Below, piece by piece: positions 49,001 through 56,190 of a DNA stretch of 64,000 nucleotides. A model generated the notes under the pieces. The model worked only from the letters and a program-made list of their open reading frames with translations. It searched no databases and was not told the origin of the DNA. Source of the DNA: Sphingobium sp. CR2-8 (GTDB lineage: Bacteria > Pseudomonadota > Alphaproteobacteria > Sphingomonadales > Sphingomonadaceae); the NCBI RefSeq assembly GCF_035818615.1, contig NZ_JAYKZY010000002.1:3350501-3414500 (forward strand). The letters are read 5' to 3'. The translations under genes and the position numbers were made by a program. Within the stretch, counting starts at the first letter, position 1. Each line of letters opens with the position of its first letter.

Positions 49001-49962
49001 ACGGGCAGGATGTTTTTGTCCGCCTGGACTTGCGGGGTTATTCGCGTCCGGTTTTCCATATCCGTTTCCGTAACGTGATCGAGGGTCAGGCGGTTCTGTT
49101 TGAAACGGATCGGTTCATGTCAAGCTGGCCCTGTATCGGCCCTGACATCAGCAAAAGAATCGAGTATAAATTCCCGCTCGACAAATCCGGGGACGATGCG
49201 ATCGTCCATATGCGTGCGCTCGTCCGTTCATTCATGCAAGGACGCGAACTTGGCTTCATCATAGAATCGCTGGATGTATTCGACGAGGATATTGGTGGGC
49301 ACCTGCCCACGATCGTGCCGCGCATGCAGTTTCAGCCGGTAGTCGCTGGCAAGGATAGCCGTACCGACAGCATGTATGTGGACGTGCGGGTCCAGCAGGA
49401 AAGCCGCCCTTATGTGATTGTTGGCGACCAGTGCGACGTTGGCGGGTCATTTGTGTTCGAACGTGGGATCGGCCAGATCACCATCGGCGACAATACATCG
49501 ATCGGCGGCGGCAGCCTGCTTATCTGCACCCAGCCAGATGGCATTCGTATCGGCCGAAATGTCATGTTATCGTGGGACGTCACCGTGATGGACAGCAACG
49601 CCCATTCGCTGGATCGTACAATGCGCGAGAATGATGCGGATGACTGGCGTGTCGGTCTGCTGCGAGGGCAGATGGGTACGTTCAAGACATGGTATGATGT
49701 TACATCAGCGCCGATTGTCATTGGTGACGGTGCCTGGATCGGCTTTGGGTCGGTTGTCATGAAGGGTGTCACCATCGGCGAAGGGGCAGTTGTCGCCTCT
49801 CATTCGGTCGTCACGAAGGATGTCCCCCCTACTGCGTTGTCGGTGGTAATCCTGCTAAGATATTGTCGCGACCATGTAATACGGAAGAGGCTCAGTCCGT
49901 TGATCGAAAGTCGATCAAGGCTGAAGTCTCGGCCTGATTGGGCCGTAGAATTGAGGTATTGA
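46084..49962 (+). CDS. Multidomain glycosyltransferase-acyltransferase, C-terminus frameshifted
   Basis: This 1292-residue protein has at least five segments. Residues 1-200: a degenerate GT-A fold (AVIQAGTLLSPEAIR where DxD is expected). 294-500: GT2 domain like WcaA (VLIATFNAAADLP, QRDDGLYDALNKG, VGAGD). 598-830: second GT2 with FVDSDDHL at 683-690. 945-1070: beta-rich module shared with two other transferases (AFAWSNGQDV, GRELGFIIESLDVF). 1105-1250: left-handed beta-helix acyltransferase of the CatB/LbH type (IGDNTSIGGGSLL, IVIGDGAWIGFGSVVMKGV). The family-typical end YCVVGGNPAKILSRP appears in the next frame, stopping at 49937; one extra C in the C6 run at 49834-49839 restores it. It probably adds two sugars and an acetyl group to the polymer. 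Confidence 0.87.
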   Translation: MTEFSIIVLATGDNLGLQTTMQLLSADPALNLDITILAPAGTIISPSGWLEGSVQYFEGDIGKALRERAASLPGKLMAVIQAGTLLSPEAIRAVAQARRADAATFVLGAAITPGDAQALEPTTIELTEALAQSALLGIIPPLSQSAFVEPALYRALGPWWPGDGEHAFAGALGAILTSRVPASFLSHPLVFLPEVGQPTIVADQYDRLRANFPEFLLGNDDADMIASIVNGHDARDVASRLISFRSPRLNIALCQELTKQGRRQEAIEVFGGVDWTRGPAKVVHTASLRERAPLFTVLIATFNAAADLPATLRSIEAQNRGDIECIVLDGGSRDDTLKIAAQWPHVVSQCFSQRDDGLYDALNKGLLVARGSLIGIVGAGDVYLPGGLDAVADAFYREGADVYGGQTLELRNDGTLHKRKDEPWGLNAFVSGGPVGHNGMFATRSIYEKVGYFGRTYPMAEDTRWMHRAIHAGASFSYVAQPVVMFPLTGMSNNNPDLVWQEAGGLIRQNFPDVPLEHEDALALLYGSRGWSPPETVRPVLQKYNSLALNLSMAEALRAENVPLEKILEIFDGVKWDEIADLYNIQNKKYVGFKLETPLLSIVLPSYNVGQYLGKTLYTILSQGFDDLEVIVVDDGGPDHTLAVARAFEALDGRVKILSQPNGGLAQARLSGLTICRGKYVWFVDSDDHLRANSLGRIARVLREESPDAHLVNFAFIDENGVISNDSIAKPALVGMVWRPSRSEELYCSIAGWNAQTWRFIVKKELLERHHLTFPVGYYYEDHHFALSLVHAVDNIYIDPVVSYYYLRRSGSIMTVRSKRVFDFLHIRRLCLDFLSAQGLLFRMPGLALTYAMPSMFIEHMVDDAFKLEFVTAVLADLRDDERKLIYRYGGSAELNMIRTYSPDWIAHWGQQDGGKYQAMMKASERIFVPSSQVGEGLHPLSSTLRQHEVVGLWDVEDGSSIPGAPSAFAWSNGQDVFVRLDLRGYSRPVFHIRFRNVIEGQAVLFETDRFMSSWPCIGPDISKRIEYKFPLDKSGDDAIVHMRALVRSFMQGRELGFIIESLDVFDEDIGGHLPTIVPRMQFQPVVAGKDSRTDSMYVDVRVQQESRPYVIVGDQCDVGGSFVFERGIGQITIGDNTSIGGGSLLICTQPDGIRIGRNVMLSWDVTVMDSNAHSLDRTMRENDADDWRVGLLRGQMGTFKTWYDVTSAPIVIGDGAWIGFGSVVMKGVTIGEGAVVASHSVVTKDVPPTALSVVILLRYCRDHVIRKRLSPLIESRSRLKSRPDWAVELRY

Positions 49963-50016
49963 CGTCTAAGACTGGCCTGGAACGGATGCCAGATTGCCAT
50001 CTGATAGGAAATTGTA

Positions 50017-51561
50017 ATGAGAAATATCGCCATTCGCTTTGAGCTGGACGAAGACTGGATTGGCGGCAGCTATTATTTCCGCAATCTCATTTCCGCCTTG
50101 GCGCTTCTTCCTGAAGAAGAGCAGGTCTTCATCTATATCATTTGCGAAAAAATGCAGTCGGTGTCGTTCCTGAGAGAATCGGGCTATCATCATATCGGCT
50201 GGGTGAAGACGTCGGAATATGATTCCCGGACCGGCGAACCTCCGTTCGACGCAATATTTCCCTATCCCGACAGCGACGAGGAATCCACAATCACTATTTC
50301 TTGGATTCCCGATTTCCAGGAACTGCACCTGCGCCAGTTCTTCTCGGACAATGAGATCGCTCAGCGTCAAGGGCATCACCGTCGTCGCTTCGCAACGGCT
50401 GGACTTATCGTGAGCAGCCATGATGTCGCAAACGATGTGCAAACATTCTATCCCGGAGAATGTCAAAATATTGCAGTCGTCCGTTTTGCCAGCTTCGACA
50501 AATTTGACGCAAGCAAATGCAAGGACATCAGAGCGAAGTATAACATGCCCGCTCGTTACATCATCTGCGCCAATCAGGTCTGGATCCACAAAAACCATAT
50601 CGTCATCATGCGGGCGGTTTACCTGTTGAAGCAGCGGGGGATATATGTCGATGTCGTCTTTACAGGCAAAGAGTCCGATTATCGCGTCCCTGGCTATTCC
50701 GAAATGCTTAAGCAGCAAGCCGTTGAATGGGGCATCCAGGATCGCATTCATTTTCTTGGCTTCATTCCCCGCGAAGATCAACTCTGTCTGATGAAAGAAG
50801 CGGATTATGTCGTCCAACCATCGCTGTTTGAGGGCTGGTCGACAGTGATCGAGGATGCGAAAGCGATGGGGAAGTTCATTGTCGCATCGGACCTCAACGT
50901 TCACAAGGAACAGTTGCCAAGCGGTGGGCGCTTTTTCTTTCGTCATGACCCCAAATCACTGGCTGATGTCATGCAGGAGGTCTCCTCTCAAGCGACGCCA
51001 CTTCTCGCCACGATCGACTATCATGACGCGAGACGTAACTTCGCAAGGGATTTCCTCGCGGCCGTCGATCAGTTCCTGCCGAGTCAGCCGCGATCGCCGC
51101 AGCGACAGGTCGCACTGGACCGGATCGTCCACGCTTCGCAGGCGAATATGAGGAATATCGACCAGATCGAAATCCGCGATCATCGGATTACGGGCCTCAG
51201 TCCGGTGGAAGGCCCCTATCAGGAAAGCGGGCTGACGATGGAATTCCGTTGGATGAATGGTCAGGAATTTGAGATTCCAGACTGTTTGATCAGCGCAAAT
51301 ACAGCAGTTATACAATTGACTTTTCGGAACATTTGCCGCGATCAGTGGCTGCAGATCTATGTCAATGATAACGTGTTGAAAGCTGAATTTCAGGTTGAGC
51401 GCTTCGACCTTGGCTATCAACAGCAAATAGCGGTGGATTTGAGTGATTTTATTAATCAGCGCTGTTCGATCAAAGTTCGGGTCGACAAGGTTGTGGTCAA
51501 TGATGTCCGTACCTTAGGACTTTTGGTTGAGAAGATCGATTTTTGTCCTGTTGGAGGCTGA
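50017..51561 (+). CDS. Glycosyltransferase family 4 with C-terminal beta module
   Basis: The 514-residue protein is a GT-B transferase at residues 1-350: IRFELDEDWIGGSYYFRNLI with the acceptor glycine loop, ANQVWIHKNHIVIMRAVYLL, FLGFIPREDQLCLMKEADYV and the donor site QPSLFEGWSTVIEDAKAMGK. Residues 385-514 form a beta-rich module (ITGLSPVEG, FRWMNGQEF, NDVRTLGLLVEKIDF) resembling the ends of the proteins at 33216 and 46084. A short basic linker rich in Arg/Gln (about 355-370) joins the parts. It follows the 1292-residue gene by about 55 bp and is probably in the same operon. Confidence 0.9.
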   Translation: MRNIAIRFELDEDWIGGSYYFRNLISALALLPEEEQVFIYIICEKMQSVSFLRESGYHHIGWVKTSEYDSRTGEPPFDAIFPYPDSDEESTITISWIPDFQELHLRQFFSDNEIAQRQGHHRRRFATAGLIVSSHDVANDVQTFYPGECQNIAVVRFASFDKFDASKCKDIRAKYNMPARYIICANQVWIHKNHIVIMRAVYLLKQRGIYVDVVFTGKESDYRVPGYSEMLKQQAVEWGIQDRIHFLGFIPREDQLCLMKEADYVVQPSLFEGWSTVIEDAKAMGKFIVASDLNVHKEQLPSGGRFFFRHDPKSLADVMQEVSSQATPLLATIDYHDARRNFARDFLAAVDQFLPSQPRSPQRQVALDRIVHASQANMRNIDQIEIRDHRITGLSPVEGPYQESGLTMEFRWMNGQEFEIPDCLISANTAVIQLTFRNICRDQWLQIYVNDNVLKAEFQVERFDLGYQQQIAVDLSDFINQRCSIKVRVDKVVVNDVRTLGLLVEKIDFCPVGG

Positions 51562-51658
51562 TTCATCTCCTATCACTGTCTGGTTCGATCCTGCCTGAAC
51601 TTGGCATAAGTTATTCATGGTTTGTCGATCCGTTCGGCGTTTAAGCGGAGATATCAAA

Positions 51659-51763
51659 ATGCTTGATGACATGACGAATCCGAGTAATAGCTTGATAGAC
51701 AATGGATTATGGCAGCTTCAACGTCTGTCCGTGTATCTTGGGCAGCGTCGGCGATGTCTATGA
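51659..51763 (+). CDS. Possible 34-residue leader peptide coupled to the sulfotransferase gene
   Basis: An ATG at 51659 is preceded by GGAG with 8-base spacing. The frame encodes 34 residues (starting MLDDMTNPSNSL, ending LGQRRRCL) and its TGA overlaps an ATG of the sulfotransferase frame in ATGA at 51760-51763. It may be a translation-coupling leader, or the true N-terminus of the next protein separated by an undetected indel. No family is recognised. Confidence 0.4.
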   Translation: MLDDMTNPSNSLIDNGLWQLQRLSVYLGQRRRCL

Positions 51764-52614
51764 CAAAGACTGGCCAATCTAGCGCCCATACCTCGCAAAT
51801 TCCATCCTCACCCGACATCTACCGGATCATCTCCCATCAGGCCTGTACTGGTGGGACATTGATCAGTCGCTTTCTGGCGTCCTATCGTAAAGTAGCATTG
51901 ATCAGCGAGGTTTCGCCGGACGGGCCGGATCAGTTCGTCCGTTTCGATCCTTTCATGCCCATTTCGCAACTCGGCTCGTTGAGTATCGTCAAATCACGGA
52001 AGCAGCGCGACGCCTTGTTCACGGACCAACTGGCGCTGTCGCAACGTTGGTGTCGGATGAGCGACCGCATCCTTATATTGCGCGAGCACGCTCATTCAAC
52101 ATATATGGTATCAGCACGGAAAATCCGGGGAATTCAAAGATGTATCCCAACCGGCGCTGTTGAAAAAAGCATCATCACCGTCCGCCATCCGATTAGCAGC
52201 TATCTTTCGCTTATCAAAAGTTTTCCGCATGAATATTTGAACTTCGATCATTATTGCGAACGATACATCATATACATCAGGAAAAACGCTTCCGTCCCGC
52301 GCTATCAGTATGAAGATTTTTGCCAGCATACGGCTGTAACAGCGAAAAAAATTCTCGGGGCGCTGCATCTTGAGGATCGCGACCTGGGTATTCAGGGCGA
52401 TTGGGCATCCGTAACCTTGACTGGTAATAGCGGCAGGCATCGCCACTCCAACGTTATCATGATCCCAACCGTGGAAAAGGAGGTTATATCGCACGGTGAG
52501 AAATTGGGGCGTGAATCCGCGGCTTGTCGTCAGTTATGCGACCTTCTGGAGTATGATGCCGATTATAGGCGCTTCGCAAAAAGCCAGAACCGGATCGCGG
52601 GCGACATGTCTTGA
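51760..52614 (+). CDS. Sulfotransferase-like protein
   Basis: A 284-residue protein (from ATG 51760; 51754 and 51709 are alternatives). Two PAPS-binding motifs of sulfotransferases can be seen: a 5'-phosphosulfate loop of the form SHQACTGGTLISRFL (about residues 25-39) and the 3'-phosphate-binding RHPISSYLSLIKSF (about 142-155). The rest is divergent and matches no named subgroup. Sulfation of the exported polysaccharide is a reasonable inference, but no PAPS-synthesis genes are in the window. It is convergent with the TPR-GT2 gene, 10 bp away. Confidence 0.72.
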   Translation: MTKTGQSSAHTSQIPSSPDIYRIISHQACTGGTLISRFLASYRKVALISEVSPDGPDQFVRFDPFMPISQLGSLSIVKSRKQRDALFTDQLALSQRWCRMSDRILILREHAHSTYMVSARKIRGIQRCIPTGAVEKSIITVRHPISSYLSLIKSFPHEYLNFDHYCERYIIYIRKNASVPRYQYEDFCQHTAVTAKKILGALHLEDRDLGIQGDWASVTLTGNSGRHRHSNVIMIPTVEKEVISHGEKLGRESAACRQLCDLLEYDADYRRFAKSQNRIAGDMS

Positions 52615-52624
52615 AGCCGTAAGC

Positions 52625-54721
52625 TTAATGTTGTCGCTTCACTGACCAGGGCTTAGTCTTAGCGCTACGCTTCACATGTTCGGCAACTTCCTGTGACGAC
52701 GGCTGACGATAACCATCAAACGGATAGCCTGTCCGTGTAAAATTGGGGTTGTAGGCGGGGTCGAGAAAAATCTCTCGTCCCCAGCGGCGATGCAGGCTTT
52801 CTAGTTCGGCTTGATCCCAATCAATCATCTCGGCCGTCAGATTGCTCCCACGCGAAACCGATTCATGATGGATCATAATGATATCAGGACAATAAATGAC
52901 TAGCGCGCCTGCTTCACGCACGCGCAGACACATATCCACATCGTTATAGGCGATGGCAAAGTTCTGTTCATCAAAACCGGCTAGCTGATCGAACATCTTG
53001 CGGGGCATAGCCATGAATGCGCCCGTAACCGCGGCACTGGCATGACTGCGGGACCAGCGCCCTGCAGGCCCTTCAGATCCCGATTCCTGCCATCTGCCTT
53101 CATGCTGTGGCCCACCCTCGTCGAGACCGAACATGATGCCCGCATGCTGAATGCCACCTTGTGGATAGTGCAGTCGTGCGCCAACTGCCCCAACTTCGTC
53201 ATCACGAGCCAGGAGCTGCTTCAAAATGCCGTCCCAGGCCTGACTTTGCATTTCCGTGTCATCGTTGAGGAAAAGCAGAATATCAGCCGTACAATCGCGC
53301 GCAGCGATATTGTTAGCTCGGGACCAGTTGAAGGGTTCGTCGAAGTCGATGACATCCGTGCCCTCACGCCGGGCCAATTCACGCAACAGTACCTTGCTTT
53401 CGGGTAGAGCCGTCCGGTTACTGACTATCCTGATGTCAATCTGATCCGGCCTGTCGGCAAATCGCAGCAAGCTATCTATACAGGGTTTCAGCAGAGCAGG
53501 ATTGTCACGTGTCGGTATGATAACGCAGATTCGTGCTTCGTTATCGATATCCGATACAGATATTGTCGTGCCGACGCTTCCGGCCTGCCATTGTCCACTA
53601 CGCGAGGCCAAGGGTAGCGGAATATGCGCTACGCTCCCCTTGCCTGCCGCTTCCGAAAGATATTCCGCGATCGTATGATCCTCAGCCGAAATCTGCCTAA
53701 GCAGAATGGCGGCAGGAGCGATGGCCGCGTCATTGAACCAATAGCGATCATAGACCGGCTGCAGAACGGGATCGCTATAGTGAGGGCCGTGTTTCCAGTC
53801 CCGTTCGACCCGGTCGTGATCGCAATAGGCGGCCGCGCAGTCCGTTGACCTAGTCCAGTCGAACCAATCCAACGCTAACGGATGCAGTACGGTTCCGGCA
53901 TCGATCAAGAGCGTCCAGCCCTCAAACGTTTCATCTGCCTGTCCCCTAGTGCGGAATCGGACACGGGGATCAACATGTGCAAGACTGGCAACAGGATGAT
54001 TTACGCCGCCTTCATCCGCCAGAACCGTCGCGGTCCAGCCAAGCAATGACTGCGCCAACAGGCTCTGCAGCGATCCTCTGATCGCAGATGGCGGTACGCC
54101 CTGTGCCCGTATCAGGATATGGAGCGGCTCTCGAAGGGACGCACGCATGTCAATAGGCGCTCTGACAGCCAGTGTAGTACGATAATCATGATAGCTGTTA
54201 GGCAGGAAAACGGAAAGATCGTCTAGTTCACGTTGCCATCTGGTCGCTTCGCGTATCGACAATGTCAGGCCCTTTATAGCATCGGCCATGCTCGTCCTAC
54301 GCCCTGCCAGCCGTCCCTGCTCCCCCCGCGCGCCATAGGTGACGAGTTCGGCTCTGGCGTTCCTGATCGACGGATCAAGTCGCAGGGTTTCGACAAAGGC
54401 AGCTATGGCTGCCGATCGCATCCCCATCGCCTTGCGCGCGATCCCCAGCCCAAGCCAAGCCGTTGCCATACCAGGGCGCAGCTCGATGGCGCGCTCATAG
54501 ACTTGAGCTGCTTCGAACACGGCGCCCGATCGACGCAAGGCATGTCCGTACTGAACAGCCACCCTGGCGCTGAAGGGAATTCTACGGGCAACATCTGCCC
54601 AAAGAGCAACTGCCCTTTCCCAATCCGCCTGTTCCAGACTGGACTTGGCCCTACGCGACGCGAGACGGGCATGGAGTATCCCGAACAACCTGACCGATAT
54701 CGATGACCGCCTCTTTGACAT
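52625..54721 (-). CDS. TPR-glycosyltransferase family 2 fusion
   Basis: The 698-residue protein opens with about three TPR units (residues 28-130), followed by a degenerate GT-A-like region (about 195-375, LHILIRAQGVPPSAIRGSLQ and LLIDAGTVLHPLALDWF) and a complete GT2 domain at 397-640 (VCVIIPT-like start, FLNDDTEM at 484-491, GAFMAMPRKMFDQLGGF-like acceptor region, YNDVDMCLRVREAG). This layout is like O-antigen/rhamnan synthesis GT2 proteins. It is the first of four minus-strand genes ending the locus and lies 6 bp downstream of the ABC transporter ATPase gene. Confidence 0.9.
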   Translation of the reverse strand: MSKRRSSISVRLFGILHARLASRRAKSSLEQADWERAVALWADVARRIPFSARVAVQYGHALRRSGAVFEAAQVYERAIELRPGMATAWLGLGIARKAMGMRSAAIAAFVETLRLDPSIRNARAELVTYGARGEQGRLAGRRTSMADAIKGLTLSIREATRWQRELDDLSVFLPNSYHDYRTTLAVRAPIDMRASLREPLHILIRAQGVPPSAIRGSLQSLLAQSLLGWTATVLADEGGVNHPVASLAHVDPRVRFRTRGQADETFEGWTLLIDAGTVLHPLALDWFDWTRSTDCAAAYCDHDRVERDWKHGPHYSDPVLQPVYDRYWFNDAAIAPAAILLRQISAEDHTIAEYLSEAAGKGSVAHIPLPLASRSGQWQAGSVGTTISVSDIDNEARICVIIPTRDNPALLKPCIDSLLRFADRPDQIDIRIVSNRTALPESKVLLRELARREGTDVIDFDEPFNWSRANNIAARDCTADILLFLNDDTEMQSQAWDGILKQLLARDDEVGAVGARLHYPQGGIQHAGIMFGLDEGGPQHEGRWQESGSEGPAGRWSRSHASAAVTGAFMAMPRKMFDQLAGFDEQNFAIAYNDVDMCLRVREAGALVIYCPDIIMIHHESVSRGSNLTAEMIDWDQAELESLHRRWGREIFLDPAYNPNFTRTGYPFDGYRQPSSQEVAEHVKRSAKTKPWSVKRQH

Positions 54722-54727
54722 TAGGCT

Positions 54728-55387
54728 TCACGCCTGATGCAGGACTTCATCATAACGCTGATACGCTTCCTCGACATCGTTAAATTCGAAAAGCCTTCCG
54801 TCAGTAATTAACCCGATTTTGGAACAATAGGATCGGACGAAGTCGGGATGATGCGATACGATGATATGAGCACGGTCGGCCCGTTTGACGAACAGTTCCT
54901 CATGACATTTTTCGTAGAACCGCTGGTCGCCCACGGCGATCACTTCATCGATGAGAAAACAGTCAAACTCTATCACCATGGATAAGGCGAAGGCGAGACG
55001 TGCCCGCATACCTGATGAGTAAGTGCGAATGGGTTCATCCAGGAACCGACCTAGTTCCGTGAAATCTTTTACGAAATCGACCTTATCCTGATAGTCCACT
55101 CCATAAATGCGGCAGACAAAACGCAGATTATCAATCCCGGTAAGCGAACTTTGGAATCCGCCTACGAAAGCCAAAGGCCAGGACAAGGACATGCCTCTGG
55201 TCAGAGTGCCGGACGTAGGTTGCTCAGCGCCGCTTAATATGCGGATCATGGTTGATTTGCCAGCACCGTTACGCCCCAATATTCCAATTTTCTCTCCGCG
55301 TTCGACCCGCAGGTTGATGCCTTTGAGTACCGAAATGGGACCGTGCGTTGTGGGATATACCTTAGTGATATTATGAAGTTCGATCAT
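54728..55387 (-). CDS. kpsT: Capsular polysaccharide ABC transporter, ATP-binding subunit
   Basis: The 219-residue ATPase powers export of the finished polysaccharide across the inner membrane. Walker A GRNGAGKST is at residues 38-46, the signature YSSGMRARLAFA at about 128-139, and Walker B CFLIDEVIAVGD follows. The polysaccharide-specific S-loop region (LSWPLAFVGGFQSSLTG) is present. It lacks the C-terminal carbohydrate-binding domain of Wzt proteins, so it is KpsT-like. The start overlaps the permease stop in ATGA. Confidence 0.94.
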   Translation of the reverse strand: MIELHNITKVYPTTHGPISVLKGINLRVERGEKIGILGRNGAGKSTMIRILSGAEQPTSGTLTRGMSLSWPLAFVGGFQSSLTGIDNLRFVCRIYGVDYQDKVDFVKDFTELGRFLDEPIRTYSSGMRARLAFALSMVIEFDCFLIDEVIAVGDQRFYEKCHEELFVKRADRAHIIVSHHPDFVRSYCSKIGLITDGRLFEFNDVEEAYQRYDEVLHQA

Positions 55388-56190
55388 CCCGGAGTCACTC
55401 TGTTTGCAATATAGCGAACCTGGATCAGGCCAAGGATGGTGAGCGTGAGATTGACGCCTATCATATAGTTCATATCGTAAATCGCATGGACCCGGGACCC
55501 AAAAAAGCCTTCACGAACATATTCGACGCCATGGACCATCGGGAACCAGAGAATGAAGTCTCTGAAATGAGGCGTCAACGAACTCACGGTGAAGGCGGCG
55601 CCGGATAGGGGGAACAACAGATAGGTGGCGGGATGCCAGAGCTTCTCGATCACGTCGCTGCGCTCGCTCAACGACCCGATGAACATGCCGAGACTAAGGC
55701 CGAACCAGCCCAGCATAGTCCAACCAACAATCACTTTGAGCACGTCCTCCGGCGGTTCGATCCAGCCTAACCACCAGAAAAACAGAGTTAACAGTACAAA
55801 AGATGTGGTCGCACCCGCCCCTTCGAGAAGACAGCGCGAAAAATATATGTCAAAAAGCCGGACATTGCGATGGAACATCAGCGACGCATTTGGTTCGACT
55901 GCATGGACGCAACGTCCGGGCATGTTCCGCCACAGCAGGACGCTGGAATAGCCAGTAAGCGCAAAGGCGGTAATCGGAAGCGAACTGCCGTGGCCCGCTC
56001 CCGTGGCAGTCCATAGCGCAGTAACACCCAGCGTGAACAGCATAGGTTCAACGAATAGCCACAGAAACCCAATATTGTGACGGCCATAGCGTGTCAGGGC
56101 CTCGCGCATCAGCAAGGCCCAGATGACACGACGTTGCACTGCCCACGATTGTAGAAAACGGGACACTGCTCCGGGAACCGCAGTAGCCAT
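55384..56190 (-). CDS. kpsM: Capsular polysaccharide ABC transporter, permease subunit
   Basis: The 268-residue ABC-2 permease has about six membrane helices. The N-terminal amphipathic part and MREALTRYGRHNIGFLWLFVEPM are typical of KpsM/Wzm proteins. It forms the inner-membrane pore with the ATPase encoded just downstream. Its ATG overlaps the KpsE-like stop by one base (TAATG), and its own stop overlaps kpsT, indicating a tight operon kpsE-kpsM-kpsT. Confidence 0.94.
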   Translation of the reverse strand: MATAVPGAVSRFLQSWAVQRRVIWALLMREALTRYGRHNIGFLWLFVEPMLFTLGVTALWTATGAGHGSSLPITAFALTGYSSVLLWRNMPGRCVHAVEPNASLMFHRNVRLFDIYFSRCLLEGAGATTSFVLLTLFFWWLGWIEPPEDVLKVIVGWTMLGWFGLSLGMFIGSLSERSDVIEKLWHPATYLLFPLSGAAFTVSSLTPHFRDFILWFPMVHGVEYVREGFFGSRVHAIYDMNYMIGVNLTLTILGLIQVRYIANRVTPG

